A program made the translations under genes and the position numbers. Shown piece by piece: positions 51,763 to 59,465 of a stretch of 64,000 nucleotides of DNA. The notes below the pieces were generated by a model. The model had not been told where the DNA came from and did not search any database. It saw only the letters and a list, made by a program, of their open reading frames with translations. How positions within the stretch are numbered: position 1 is the first letter of the stretch; every line of letters starts with the position of its first letter. Origin of the DNA: Treponema sp. UBA4377 (lineage in GTDB: Bacteria > Spirochaetota > Spirochaetia > Treponematales > Treponemataceae); NCBI GenBank assembly GCA_002391235.1, contig DGRX01000020.1:27864-91863 (forward strand), written 5' to 3'.

Positions 51763-52629
51763 ATGAAGAAGCTTTTTTCGCTGGTCTTGGTCGGCGCGTT
51801 TTTAGCGCTTGGAGCCGCGGACGTTTTTTGTTCCGACTTTACGGAATACGAAAATTCTCTCGTGATGGAGGCCATGCAGATTCGCCTTGAGTCGCGTTCC
51901 CAAAAGGACCAAAAGGCGGCGTTGGAATGGCTTGAAAAAAAGCGCGCCGAATTTTTTTCTTCAATAAAAAAAGGCGAGGCCGGCGAAGAGGCCTTGCTTG
52001 CCGTTGAAAATGTTTTTGTCTGCGAAAAATACCATTATGTGTGGGAGCTTGACTCAAAAGCCAAGGCCACCGGCGACTTGATTTTGTCTCAGTTCAACAA
52101 AGTCGTCGCATGGAACGAAAGCCATCCGCTTGCAAAGCGCGGCGAATGGTACACGCTGACCGCTTGCGAAGTCATAAACAACTCAATGCCTTGGTTCAAG
52201 TATTCCAAAAGAATTTCCTTGGGAATGGAAAACAAAAAAGTTTACGAGGCGATGCTTTCGTCTGGCTGCAAAAAGGGCCTTTTGTACTTGCACACCGGCC
52301 TTTGGTACGCCTTTGCTCCTTCGATTGCCGGCGGAAGCGACGCCAAGGCAAAAAGGTATTTTGCCGTCGCGCCTCATATCGGCCCGACCGATTACGAAAA
52401 ATTCTTGGGCTATATTTTCCTTTCCCAAATTGAATTCAAGATGGGCGACGCCGCTTCATGCCAGGCGCATTTGGCCGAGGCGGACAAGATTTCCCCAAAC
52501 AATGCCTACACAAGTTTTGTCCGCTATTTGAACAAGGCCGGCTGCGATTCGCTTGACTACGCCACCGACAGGGACGACGTGGAAGAAAAAGTGAAAAAGT
52601 TCTACGAAAAAAACAAGGGCAAAAAATAG
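51763..52629 (+). CDS. Exported TPR-like protein, paralogue 1 of 3
   Basis: This 288-residue protein has a signal peptide (MKKLFSLVLVGAFLALGAADVFC). The mature part is helical: DFTEYENSLVMEAMQIRLESRSQKDQ near the start, WNESHPLAKRGEWYTLTACEVIN in the middle, and LYLHTGLWYAFAPSIAGG near residue 175, which suggests TPR-like or Sel1-like helical pairs. About half of its residues match the next gene. Probably periplasmic. A role is unknown; TatT-like TRAP-associated TPR proteins have a comparable look. The start at 51763 is preferred over 51745 because of the signal peptide. Confidence 0.75.
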   Translation: MKKLFSLVLVGAFLALGAADVFCSDFTEYENSLVMEAMQIRLESRSQKDQKAALEWLEKKRAEFFSSIKKGEAGEEALLAVENVFVCEKYHYVWELDSKAKATGDLILSQFNKVVAWNESHPLAKRGEWYTLTACEVINNSMPWFKYSKRISLGMENKKVYEAMLSSGCKKGLLYLHTGLWYAFAPSIAGGSDAKAKRYFAVAPHIGPTDYEKFLGYIFLSQIEFKMGDAASCQAHLAEADKISPNNAYTSFVRYLNKAGCDSLDYATDRDDVEEKVKKFYEKNKGKK

Positions 52630-52643
52630 AAAGAAGCCTTAAG

Positions 52644-52672
52644 TTGAAACTGTTTGCCTTTTAATTTATTAT
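52644..52672 (+). promoter_or_regulatory. Promoter of exported paralogue 2 (leaderless type)
   Basis: TTGAAA (52644-52649), 17 bp, TATTAT (52667-52672), 6 nt, ATG at 52679. An alternative TATAAT at 52670-52675 is closer to the ATG. Confidence 0.65.
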
Positions 52673-52678
52673 AATAGT

Positions 52679-53545
52679 ATGAAGAAGTTTGTTGCCGCGG
52701 CGGCCATGCAAGCGCTGCTTGTTTTTTTTGCGGCCGGCGCTTTTTGCGAAAAGTGGACGGAATACGAAGAGTCTCTTGTAGGCCAGGTGATGCAGGCAAG
52801 GCTTGGGTCGAGGATGAAAAAATCCGACCAAGAGGCTGGAGAATGGCTTTTAAAAAAGCGCGAGGAATTCTTTTCTTCCATTGACAAAGAGAAAGTTTGC
52901 GAAGAAGCCAAACTGGCTTATGAAACAATGTTCGCTTTGGAGCAGTACCACTTTATGTGGGAAATCGACAGCAAGGCAAAGTCAACGGTTGATTTTGCCG
53001 CCGCCCAATTCAACAAGGTTATGGATTGGAACGCCGCCCATCCGATTGCTTCCAGGAACGAATGGTACGCGATTTCGGCCTACGAAATGATAAACGCATA
53101 CATGCCCAACTTAAAATACAAGCAAAAAATTTCTTTGGGCTTGGAAGAAAAAAAAGTTTACGATTCTATGGTCGCGGCAAAATGCCAAAAGGGAATTTTG
53201 TACATAAACGCGGGCTTGTGGTACGCTTTCGCTCCGGCGATTGGCGGAGGAAGCGTAAAAAAAGCCAAGGATTTGTTGTCCGTCGCCGCGAAAATCGGGC
53301 CGTCCGGCTACGAAAAATTTTTGGGCTTTGTTTACCTTTCGCAATGCGACTTTATTTTGGGCGACAAGGCTTCCTGCGAAAAAAATTTGCGGGAGGCCGA
53401 AAATATTTTGCCCGGCAACGCTTACACGCCCTTTGTCCGCCGCTTGAACGAGGCCGGCATTGACGCATTTAAATACGCCGACGACAAGGACGCCGCCGTT
53501 GCCAAGATGAATAAATTTTACGGAAAGAAAAATGGAAAAAAATAA
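52679..53545 (+). CDS. Exported TPR-like protein, paralogue 2 of 3
   Basis: This 288-residue protein has a signal peptide (MKKFVAAAAMQALLVFFAAGAFC). Closely similar to the gene before it: EWTEY-like KWTEYEESLVGQVMQARLGSR, WNAAHPIASRNEWYAISAYEMIN and LYINAGLWYAFAPAIGGG. It has its own promoter but then runs into the third paralogue with a 14-bp overlap. The three probably arose by tandem duplication. Confidence 0.75.
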   Translation: MKKFVAAAAMQALLVFFAAGAFCEKWTEYEESLVGQVMQARLGSRMKKSDQEAGEWLLKKREEFFSSIDKEKVCEEAKLAYETMFALEQYHFMWEIDSKAKSTVDFAAAQFNKVMDWNAAHPIASRNEWYAISAYEMINAYMPNLKYKQKISLGLEEKKVYDSMVAAKCQKGILYINAGLWYAFAPAIGGGSVKKAKDLLSVAAKIGPSGYEKFLGFVYLSQCDFILGDKASCEKNLREAENILPGNAYTPFVRRLNEAGIDAFKYADDKDAAVAKMNKFYGKKNGKK

Positions 53546-54428
53546 AAGCCGCGCTTTCGCTCTTGCAAAAAAAATCCCGCGCCTCTGCGCCTTGTCCATT
53601 CTTTGCCTCTTTGCGGGGCGGGCTTTTGCCGGCGACTTTAGCGATTACGAAAAAAAACTGCTTTCCGAAATTTACGACATGCGCGCCCGGTCTAGGCAGG
53701 AAAAAGATTATTTGGCGTCCCAAGCCTTTTTGGAAGAATACCACAAAAAAATTTGGAGCGACGAGGTTCAGTCCAAAATCAGCGACGAGGCCAAGCTTAC
53801 TTTTGACAATCTTTTGACGCTGGAACGCTGGCAGTACTTGTGGGAGACTGATCCGCAAATGGACGGCCTTAAGCCGATGATTTGGTCGCAGTATGAAAAA
53901 ATCATCGCGTGGAACGAAAGCCATCCCTTTGACGAGCAAAACGCTTACCTAAAGCTTTCGTCATTTGACTTGATAAACTCGACGATGCAATACATGAAGC
54001 GCGGGCAAATGATAAAGCTGGGCTTGCAGGAAAAAAAAGTTTACGACAAATTGCTTGAGACCGATCCCGACAATTGCGTCGTTTACCTTAACGCCGGCCT
54101 GTTCTACTACAACGTTTCGGAAGTCCTTAGCGGAGCCAAGCCCAAGGCCAAGCGCATTTACATTAAGGCGGTGGAGACCGCTTCCAATAATTACGAAAAA
54201 TATTTCGCCAACATTTTCATCGCGCAAATATTTCTTGAAGAAGAGAACATGGACGAATACAACAAGCATATCGCCCTGGCCGAGCAGGCGATTCCAAAAA
54301 CGCCTTACATGGATTTTGTAAAGGCCGTAAACGAAAAAGGCTACACTCTTTATGAATACGCGCTGCGCCCGGCAAAAATAAAGAAACGGGTTTTTGTCGA
54401 CAAAAAGGCGAAAGTGAAAATCAAATGA
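53532..54428 (+). CDS. Exported TPR-like protein, paralogue 3 of 3
   Basis: This 298-residue protein is the most divergent member. Its signal region is longer (RLCALSILCLFAGRAFA), followed by DFSDYEKKLLSEIYDMRARSR, WNESHPFDEQNAYLKLSSFDLIN and VYLNAGLFYYNVSEVLSG. It overlaps paralogue 2 by 14 bp and the HAD gene by 4 bp, so all are co-transcribed. Confidence 0.72.
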   Translation: MEKNKSRAFALAKKIPRLCALSILCLFAGRAFAGDFSDYEKKLLSEIYDMRARSRQEKDYLASQAFLEEYHKKIWSDEVQSKISDEAKLTFDNLLTLERWQYLWETDPQMDGLKPMIWSQYEKIIAWNESHPFDEQNAYLKLSSFDLINSTMQYMKRGQMIKLGLQEKKVYDKLLETDPDNCVVYLNAGLFYYNVSEVLSGAKPKAKRIYIKAVETASNNYEKYFANIFIAQIFLEEENMDEYNKHIALAEQAIPKTPYMDFVKAVNEKGYTLYEYALRPAKIKKRVFVDKKAKVKIK

Positions 54429-55126
54429 CTGTAAAGAACATTATATTTGACTTGGACAACACTCTTTACTCTCCGACCAGCGCGATGGACGCTGGGATTT
54501 CAAGGCGCATGATGGCCGCCGTCGTTGACTTTTTGGGAACGGATTTAGAAGCCGCGACCGAGCTTAGGAAGCGAAAAGTTCCGTATTTTAGCACGACCCT
54601 TGAATGGCTTAGAAGCGAAGGCCTTAAAGACGTTGAAGGCTACTTTGCCAAAGTCCATCCCGACAACGAAGCGGACGAGCTTATGCCCGACCCAAACTTG
54701 CGGCCTTTTTTGCAATCGCTTGGGCAAAACAAAATCGTTTTGACCAACGCGCCGCGCGAGCACGCCGACCGCGTTTTGAAAAAGCTGAAAATCGCCGACC
54801 TGTTTTGCGACGTAGTGGACATACGCGCTTGCGGCCTTTTGGGAAAGCCGTACGCGCAAAGCTACAAAATCGCTTTGGAAAAATGCGGCGGAACAATTGA
54901 CGACACGATTTTTTTAGACGACCAATACAAGTACACCGACGGCTACGTGGCTTTGGGCGGAACAGCGATTTTAGTCGGAAACAAAAACGGCGCCCGCTTG
55001 AATCCAGAGAGCGCCGCTTGCAACCATGATGTTCCGCCGCATCCCGGCCGAACGATCAAGATTGATTCCGTCTACGATTTGCCGAAAATCCTATGCGGCA
55101 ACGTAGGCCTGCATGGCGCGCAATGA
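54425..55126 (+). CDS. HAD-family pyrimidine 5'-nucleotidase-like phosphatase
   Basis: This 233-residue HAD-superfamily hydrolase has motif I FDLDNTLYSP (nucleophile Asp9), motif II VLTNAP, the motif III Lys in GLLGKPYAQSY and motif IV FLDDQYKYTDG. The layout resembles pyrimidine 5'-nucleotidases (SDT1/YjjG-like). It is the last gene of the tandem-paralogue operon and overlaps the convergent sigma gene by 36 bp. Confidence 0.85.
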   Translation: MTVKNIIFDLDNTLYSPTSAMDAGISRRMMAAVVDFLGTDLEAATELRKRKVPYFSTTLEWLRSEGLKDVEGYFAKVHPDNEADELMPDPNLRPFLQSLGQNKIVLTNAPREHADRVLKKLKIADLFCDVVDIRACGLLGKPYAQSYKIALEKCGGTIDDTIFLDDQYKYTDGYVALGGTAILVGNKNGARLNPESAACNHDVPPHPGRTIKIDSVYDLPKILCGNVGLHGAQ

Positions 55127-55930
55127 GGCGGGAACTTTGGCGCGCTCGATGGCGTTCTTTTCAATCTGGCGAATGCGCTCTTTTGTAAGCTTGCAAATGT
55201 CGCCGACTTCTTTAAGAGACATTGGCTCCGTTCCGTCCAAACCATAGCGCAGCCTGATGACTTGGGCCTCCTTTGGCTTTAGGTTTCCTAGAACGTCGCG
55301 AACGTCGCGCTTCATCGCGTTCTTGATAGATCCTTCTTCCGGGTCTTCGTAGCGTGTGTCTTCGATGAAATCGCCGAGAACCGCCTCTTCGCTTTCGCTT
55401 CCCTGAACGCTTGAATCCAAGGAAAGCATCTCCTGACTGATGGCCAAAAGGTCGCGGACGGTGTCGCGTTCCATGTTAAGCTGGGCGGCGACTTCCTTGA
55501 TTTCCTCTTCCTCGCTCTTGCGCGCTCCCAAGGATTTCTTGACTTTCTTTATCTTGACCAATTCGTTCACTCTGTTGAGAGGAAGGCGAATCGCGTCCTT
55601 TGTTTCGTAAATGGCTTTGAGAATGCTTTGGCGGATCCACCAAACGGCGTAGGAAATGAAGCGGTAGCCTTTTTGCGGGTCGAACTTGTCGATGGCCGTC
55701 ATAAGGCCAACGTTGCCCTCGCTGATAAGGTCTGTCATGTCCATTCCGCTGTGGCGGTATTTTTTTGCGATGTTGACGACAAAGCGCAAGTTGGCGCTGG
55801 CGATTCTTTGGCGGGCAGCCTGGTCTCCGGCCTTAGCCTTGGCCGCCAAGTCGTTCTCTTCCTCCTTTGTCAAAAGAGGCACCTTGTTGATTTCCTTAAG
55901 ATACATAGAAAGGATTTTGTCGTTCGCCAT
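55091..55930 (-). CDS. Sigma-70 family (RpoD/RpoS-like, group 2) sigma factor
   Basis: This 279-residue RNA polymerase sigma factor has region 1.2 (YLKEINKVPLLTKEEE), region 2 (NLRFVVNIAKKYRHSGMD; GYRFISYAVWWIRQSI), region 3 and region 4 (VIRLRYGLDG...LKEVGDICKLTKERIRQIE), but no region 1.1. It is much shorter than a primary RpoD and similar in size to RpoS of Borrelia. A sigma-54 promoter lies at 55963-55979, so it is probably a regulated alternative factor. GGGGGA precedes the ATG. Confidence 0.92.
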   Translation of the reverse strand: MANDKILSMYLKEINKVPLLTKEEENDLAAKAKAGDQAARQRIASANLRFVVNIAKKYRHSGMDMTDLISEGNVGLMTAIDKFDPQKGYRFISYAVWWIRQSILKAIYETKDAIRLPLNRVNELVKIKKVKKSLGARKSEEEEIKEVAAQLNMERDTVRDLLAISQEMLSLDSSVQGSESEEAVLGDFIEDTRYEDPEEGSIKNAMKRDVRDVLGNLKPKEAQVIRLRYGLDGTEPMSLKEVGDICKLTKERIRQIEKNAIERAKVPASLRAMQAYVAA

Positions 55931-55962
55931 TTTTTCCCCCTTGCGTTTTATACTAATTATAG

Positions 55963-55979
55963 TGCAAGAATCGTGCCAA
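55963..55979 (-). promoter_or_regulatory. Sigma-54 (-24/-12) promoter of the sigma factor gene
   Basis: On the minus strand TTGGCACG-ATTC-TTGCA matches the sigma-54 consensus, with GG and GC separated by exactly 10 bp. The expected start is near 55952, leaving about 21 nt of leader with GGGGGA before the ATG. A TATAAT (55956-55961) without a good -35 lies just downstream and could give a basal transcript. Confidence 0.72.
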
Positions 55980-56114
55980 CTTTTTAAAAACTGAACGGAA
56001 ATTCAAAAAATCCGGCCCGCTTTGGCAAAAAGCCCGAATTTTGGCGAATTTTAACGATTTTTCTTGCCGTTTGGAGGAAATTTTATTAAATTAAAAGTAT
56101 AAGTTGGAATATTC

Positions 56115-56131
56115 TGCGTCAGTTTGACGCA
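56115..56131. promoter_or_regulatory. Enhancer-like palindrome 1
   Basis: Perfect 7-3-7 dyad TGCGTCA-GTT-TGACGCA, centred about 171 bp upstream of the predicted sigma-54 start. Confidence 0.6.
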
Positions 56132-56154
56132 TTTGTTGTATTTTGAATGAAATT

Positions 56155-56171
56155 TGGGTCATTCTGACCCA
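56155..56171. promoter_or_regulatory. Enhancer-like palindrome 2
   Basis: Perfect 7-3-7 dyad TGGGTCA-TTC-TGACCCA, centred 40 bp (about four helical turns) from the first. A half-site AGGGTCA follows at 56180. The T-rich run beside it means a terminator role cannot be excluded. Confidence 0.55.
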
Positions 56172-56220
56172 TTTTTTTTAGGGTCATTGCGGATTGATAA
56201 TTTAAAAATCAATCCGCAAA

Positions 56221-56323
56221 ACGAGCGAGTCAAGGCCTTGATTGCCCGCGCTCGCAAGAGCGCAGTTGAATAAATTCCAACTAGCAAAACGGCACGTAGC
56301 GTCAGCGTGCCTTGACCGCTCGT
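56221..56323. repeat. REP-like inverted repeat, copy B
   Basis: Left arm ACGAGC-GA-GTCAAGGC (56221-56236) and right arm GCCTTGAC-C-GCTCGT (56309-56323). Read on the minus strand, the right end continues GTCAAGGCACGCTG, as in copies A and C. Like copy A it lies just beyond a minus-strand gene's stop. The loop is longer (72 nt) and includes CGCTCG/AGAGCG. Confidence 0.65.
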
Positions 56324-56336
56324 ATTATGACGCGCT

Positions 56337-56900
56337 TTATTGGCTTTTCTTTGCTTCTTGAACAAAATCTTCTGTTGTCATCAGTTTTACGTGGAGCGGC
56401 GAAAGGCCTTCTAGCGTAAGGCAGGTGGCGGCGGCTTTTTCTTTTGTAAGGCCGCTTGTGGCGTCGGTCAAATAGACCGTGTAAACGCCCGCGTCAATCA
56501 ATTCAAAAACAGTGGACAAAACGCAGCAGTCGTCAACTACGCCAGCGACCACGACGCGCTTGGCCTTTAGCGCCGCCTTTTTGATTTGGGGAACGCTAAG
56601 CGACGAGTACTTGGATTTTTGGCAGACCTTAAAGCGGCCTGAAAGCGCGGCGATTTGCGGCAAAAGTTCGTTGGCGTTTTTGTCGTCGTTTATGGCCTTG
56701 TATTTTTGGTTGTAGGCCGCCCATACGCCGCGCGCTTTTTTGTCGGCGATGAATTTTGTTATGATGGCGCTGTCAGCCGCGCCGGACTCGACCACGCGCA
56801 AAATGTTGCCCGCGGCTCCTTCGGTGTCAAGGCATTCCCATTCGCCGCCCTTTGCGTAAACGTTTTGCATGTCGATAATCAACAATAAGTCGCCCTTCAT
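56337..56900 (-). CDS. Isochorismatase-like cysteine hydrolase (nicotinamidase family)
   Basis: This 187-residue protein is of the isochorismatase fold. DLLLIIDMQNVYAKGG supplies the catalytic Asp, and VVAGVVDDCCVLSTVFELIDAG carries the nucleophilic Cys with the cis-peptide-like GVV stretch; a Lys in the middle completes the triad (EKAAATC region is the C-terminal end). Nicotinamidase and various ureide/amide hydrolases share this fold; the substrate is not clear. The start at 56900 is chosen for AGGAGA upstream; a longer frame to 56981 adds an Arg-rich tail with no ribosome site. Confidence 0.8.
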   Translation of the reverse strand: MKGDLLLIIDMQNVYAKGGEWECLDTEGAAGNILRVVESGAADSAIITKFIADKKARGVWAAYNQKYKAINDDKNANELLPQIAALSGRFKVCQKSKYSSLSVPQIKKAALKAKRVVVAGVVDDCCVLSTVFELIDAGVYTVYLTDATSGLTKEKAAATCLTLEGLSPLHVKLMTTEDFVQEAKKSQ

Positions 56901-57012
56901 TTTTGGTTCTCCTATGATGCGGCTGTCCGCGCGAGTTTGGCTGCGAGCGCGGATGTTGCCGATTATGCGGCGCTCCGGCATTTTTGGCTTTCCGCCAGTT
57001 TTAGCGCCGCTA

Positions 57013-59403
57013 TTACTCCTTGATGACCATAAGCTGCGCGGCTTGGTAGGCCGGCAAAAACTTTTTCGTTCCGCCGTTTTGGAACTGAACGTGAATCACG
57101 TATTCGCCGTCGCGTACTTCCGCCTTTACGATTTGGCCGTAGCCGTAGTCGTCGTGGTAGACCGCCTGGCCCAGCCCATATTTTTTGGCCAGCGGATGCT
57201 TGATTTTTGGCGCGGCGGAAGCGTTGGGGGCGCCAAAATTGCTGGAGGCGCCGTAAGCGTTGGAGCGGCGGCCCTGCTGGTCATACTGCGGCGTGTCGTC
57301 GTAAAAGTCGCCGTCGGAATATTCGCCGCCGCCGTAATTGCCTTCATCGCCAAAATCCGCGCCGCCGTTAATCGCGCGCTCAAAGCTTGGCGGAACGTTT
57401 CCCAAAAGGCGGAAGGTGTCCGCGCCCGCTTCCTGCAAAAAAACGCTGGGCTGCATGAACTCGGTTCGGCCGTACATGCGGCGCGCGGCGCAGCTGGTTA
57501 TGTAAAGCTCGTCCTGGGCGCGCGTGATGCCTACGTAAAAAAGGCGGCGCTCTTCTTCAAGCTCGGCGGCGGATTTGTCCGCGCGCGGAAAGATTCCCTG
57601 TTCCAAGCCTGTGATGATGACGCGCTTAAATTCCAAGCCCTTTGTGTTGTGCAATGTGATTAAGGTCACGCGGTCAAGGCTTTGCTCTTCTTGGCTTGCG
57701 AGCGTTCTGTCCAATTCTATTGAATCCAAAAATTCCAAAAGGCCGTCTATGTTAAGCGGATAGAGGCTTGCGTTGTTTGCCAGCTCCTGCATGTTGGCCA
57801 CGCGCTGGGTTCCGCTTATTTCGTCGTCGGCCTGGTGGTATTCTTCCAAGCCGCTTTTTTGCATGATCTCTTCGACAAGCGTTCCAAGGTTTTGGCTCGC
57901 GCTTGCGGCTTTTGCGGCGGGAACGGTTGGAGCGCCAAAATCGCCGGCCTCGCTGGAATCGTTTTTCGCGGCCGTTGAGTCGCCGAGTTTTTCCTTAAAC
58001 GAATCGACGAGCGCGGAAAATTTTTCCAATCCCTCCCGCGCTTTTTTGGAAAGGCTTTGCGCGAGCTCTTTTGAGGCCGTAATCAAGTCTTGCGATTTGG
58101 ATTTTGCCGCGTCGATGATTTTATCCTGGCTTGTGGGGCCAAGGCCGCGCGCGGGCTTGTTGACGATTCTGCGAAATGCGATTTCATCCTTGGGGTTTGC
58201 CAAGAGCGCGAGGAAGGCAAGCAAGTCTTTTATTTCTTCGCGCTCGTAAAACTTCAAAGTTCCCACGACTTGGTATGGAATTCTTTTGTGGAGGAACTCG
58301 CTTTCAAAGACAAGCGACTGCGCGTTTGTTCTATATAAAATGGCCCAGTCGGAATAGGCGCCGCCTTTTTTGACTTGCTTTTTTATCAGCTCGGCGCAAA
58401 AGGCCGCTTCGTCGTCTTGGTTTGGCAAAAAAATCAAGTCGGGCTTTTTTCCGTCGCCGCGCTCGGCGCTGAGGGTTTTTCCAAGGCGGTCGCTGTTGTT
58501 TTTTATGACGCAGTTGGCGGCGTTTAATATCGCGCTTGTGGAACGGTAGTTCCGCTCCAAGCGTATCAGCTGCGTTCCCGGAAATTCTTTTTGAAAGTTA
58601 AGGATGTTCTGGACTTCCGCTCCGCGAAATTTATAAATCGACTGGTCGTCGTCGCCAACGACGCAAACGTAAGTTCCGCTGTCTTGGTCAACGCCGCTCA
58701 AGGCTTTTAAAAGCAAAAATTGCGCGACGTTTGAGTCCTGGTATTCGTCAACCATAATCACGCGGTAGCGGTAATGCATTTGCCGCGCGATGTTGGCGTT
58801 TTCCGCCAGAACTTGGACGGGCAGCATGATGAGGTCGCCAAAGTCAACGTTTCCGGTGGAACGCAGGCGCTTTTGGTAGGCCGCGTAGACTTCCGGAAAA
58901 AGCGGGTCGCTTGAAACTTCGCCAAGGCGCAGGCTGTCGGGCGGAAGGCAATAGTCTTTTGCCAGCGCGATGCTGTGGGCGTAGGAAGCGGCCTCGGACT
59001 TTTTTAGGCCGGGCGTGGATTTTTGGATAAGAGTGACCATGTCGTCGTCGTCGTAAACCGTAAAGTTTTTGTCAACGCCTGCGGCTTCCGCGTATCGGCG
59101 CAAAAAATACGCGCCAACAGAGTGAAATGTCTTTATTAGACCTAGTTCTGCGTTTGGTTCTAATGCAGTGGCCCGCTCGCGCATTTCGTTGGCCGCTTTT
59201 TTTGTGAAGGTTACGGCAAGGATGGAGCGGGGGTCCACGTTTTTTTCTGAAATGAGCCAGGCGATTTTTGTCGTGATTACGCGCGTCTTTCCGCTTCCCG
59301 CTCCCGCCAAAATCAAAAGCGGCGAGCCTTCGTGCTCCACGGCCTGCTTTTGTTCAGGATTCAAGAGAGAAAGATATTTTTGCAATTCGGGTGTCGCGGG
59401 CAT
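57013..59403 (-). CDS. pcrA: PcrA/UvrD-type DNA helicase
   Basis: This 796-residue superfamily 1A 3'-5' helicase has the motifs LNPEQKQAVEH (Q motif), AGAGSGKT (Walker A), AVTFTKKAANEM (Ia), VDEYQDSN (II), VGDDDQSIYKFRGAE (III), LERNYRS (IV), TLHNTKGLEFKRV (V) and YVGITRAQDELY (VI). An Asp/Gly/Tyr-rich linker (residues about 665-730) precedes a C-terminal Tudor-like segment that in PcrA binds RNA polymerase. Roles include nucleotide excision repair, fitting uvrC in this window. TATAAT ends 5 nt before the ATG. Confidence 0.94.
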   Translation of the reverse strand: MPATPELQKYLSLLNPEQKQAVEHEGSPLLILAGAGSGKTRVITTKIAWLISEKNVDPRSILAVTFTKKAANEMRERATALEPNAELGLIKTFHSVGAYFLRRYAEAAGVDKNFTVYDDDDMVTLIQKSTPGLKKSEAASYAHSIALAKDYCLPPDSLRLGEVSSDPLFPEVYAAYQKRLRSTGNVDFGDLIMLPVQVLAENANIARQMHYRYRVIMVDEYQDSNVAQFLLLKALSGVDQDSGTYVCVVGDDDQSIYKFRGAEVQNILNFQKEFPGTQLIRLERNYRSTSAILNAANCVIKNNSDRLGKTLSAERGDGKKPDLIFLPNQDDEAAFCAELIKKQVKKGGAYSDWAILYRTNAQSLVFESEFLHKRIPYQVVGTLKFYEREEIKDLLAFLALLANPKDEIAFRRIVNKPARGLGPTSQDKIIDAAKSKSQDLITASKELAQSLSKKAREGLEKFSALVDSFKEKLGDSTAAKNDSSEAGDFGAPTVPAAKAASASQNLGTLVEEIMQKSGLEEYHQADDEISGTQRVANMQELANNASLYPLNIDGLLEFLDSIELDRTLASQEEQSLDRVTLITLHNTKGLEFKRVIITGLEQGIFPRADKSAAELEEERRLFYVGITRAQDELYITSCAARRMYGRTEFMQPSVFLQEAGADTFRLLGNVPPSFERAINGGADFGDEGNYGGGEYSDGDFYDDTPQYDQQGRRSNAYGASSNFGAPNASAAPKIKHPLAKKYGLGQAVYHDDYGYGQIVKAEVRDGEYVIHVQFQNGGTKKFLPAYQAAQLMVIKE

Positions 59404-59408
59404 AGAAG

Positions 59409-59414
59409 ATTATA
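59409..59414 (-). promoter_or_regulatory. -10 element of pcrA (near-leaderless)
   Basis: TATAAT on the minus strand, 5 nt before the ATG. The -35 is poor and there is no ribosome site. Confidence 0.45.
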
Positions 59415-59465
59415 CTAGCGCATTTTTTAGAAAAAATCCACAGGCGGCAGGAACGGGCTGAACTT

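Larger units (their letters stand above)
55994..56336. other. Long regulatory intergenic region upstream of the sigma gene
   Basis: No gene is seen in the 406 bp between the sigma gene and the upstream hydrolase. It holds the sigma-54 promoter, an AT-rich stretch (about 56050-56110), two enhancer-like palindromes (56115-56131 and 56155-56171) and a REP-like element (56221-56323). Confidence 0.65.

Noticed and set aside
56155..56180. Palindrome plus T-run as terminator of the hydrolase gene
   Set aside because: The T-run is on the plus strand side, so it would end rightward transcription, yet no rightward gene precedes it. The pairing with a like palindrome 40 bp away fits a protein-binding site better, though it is not excluded.
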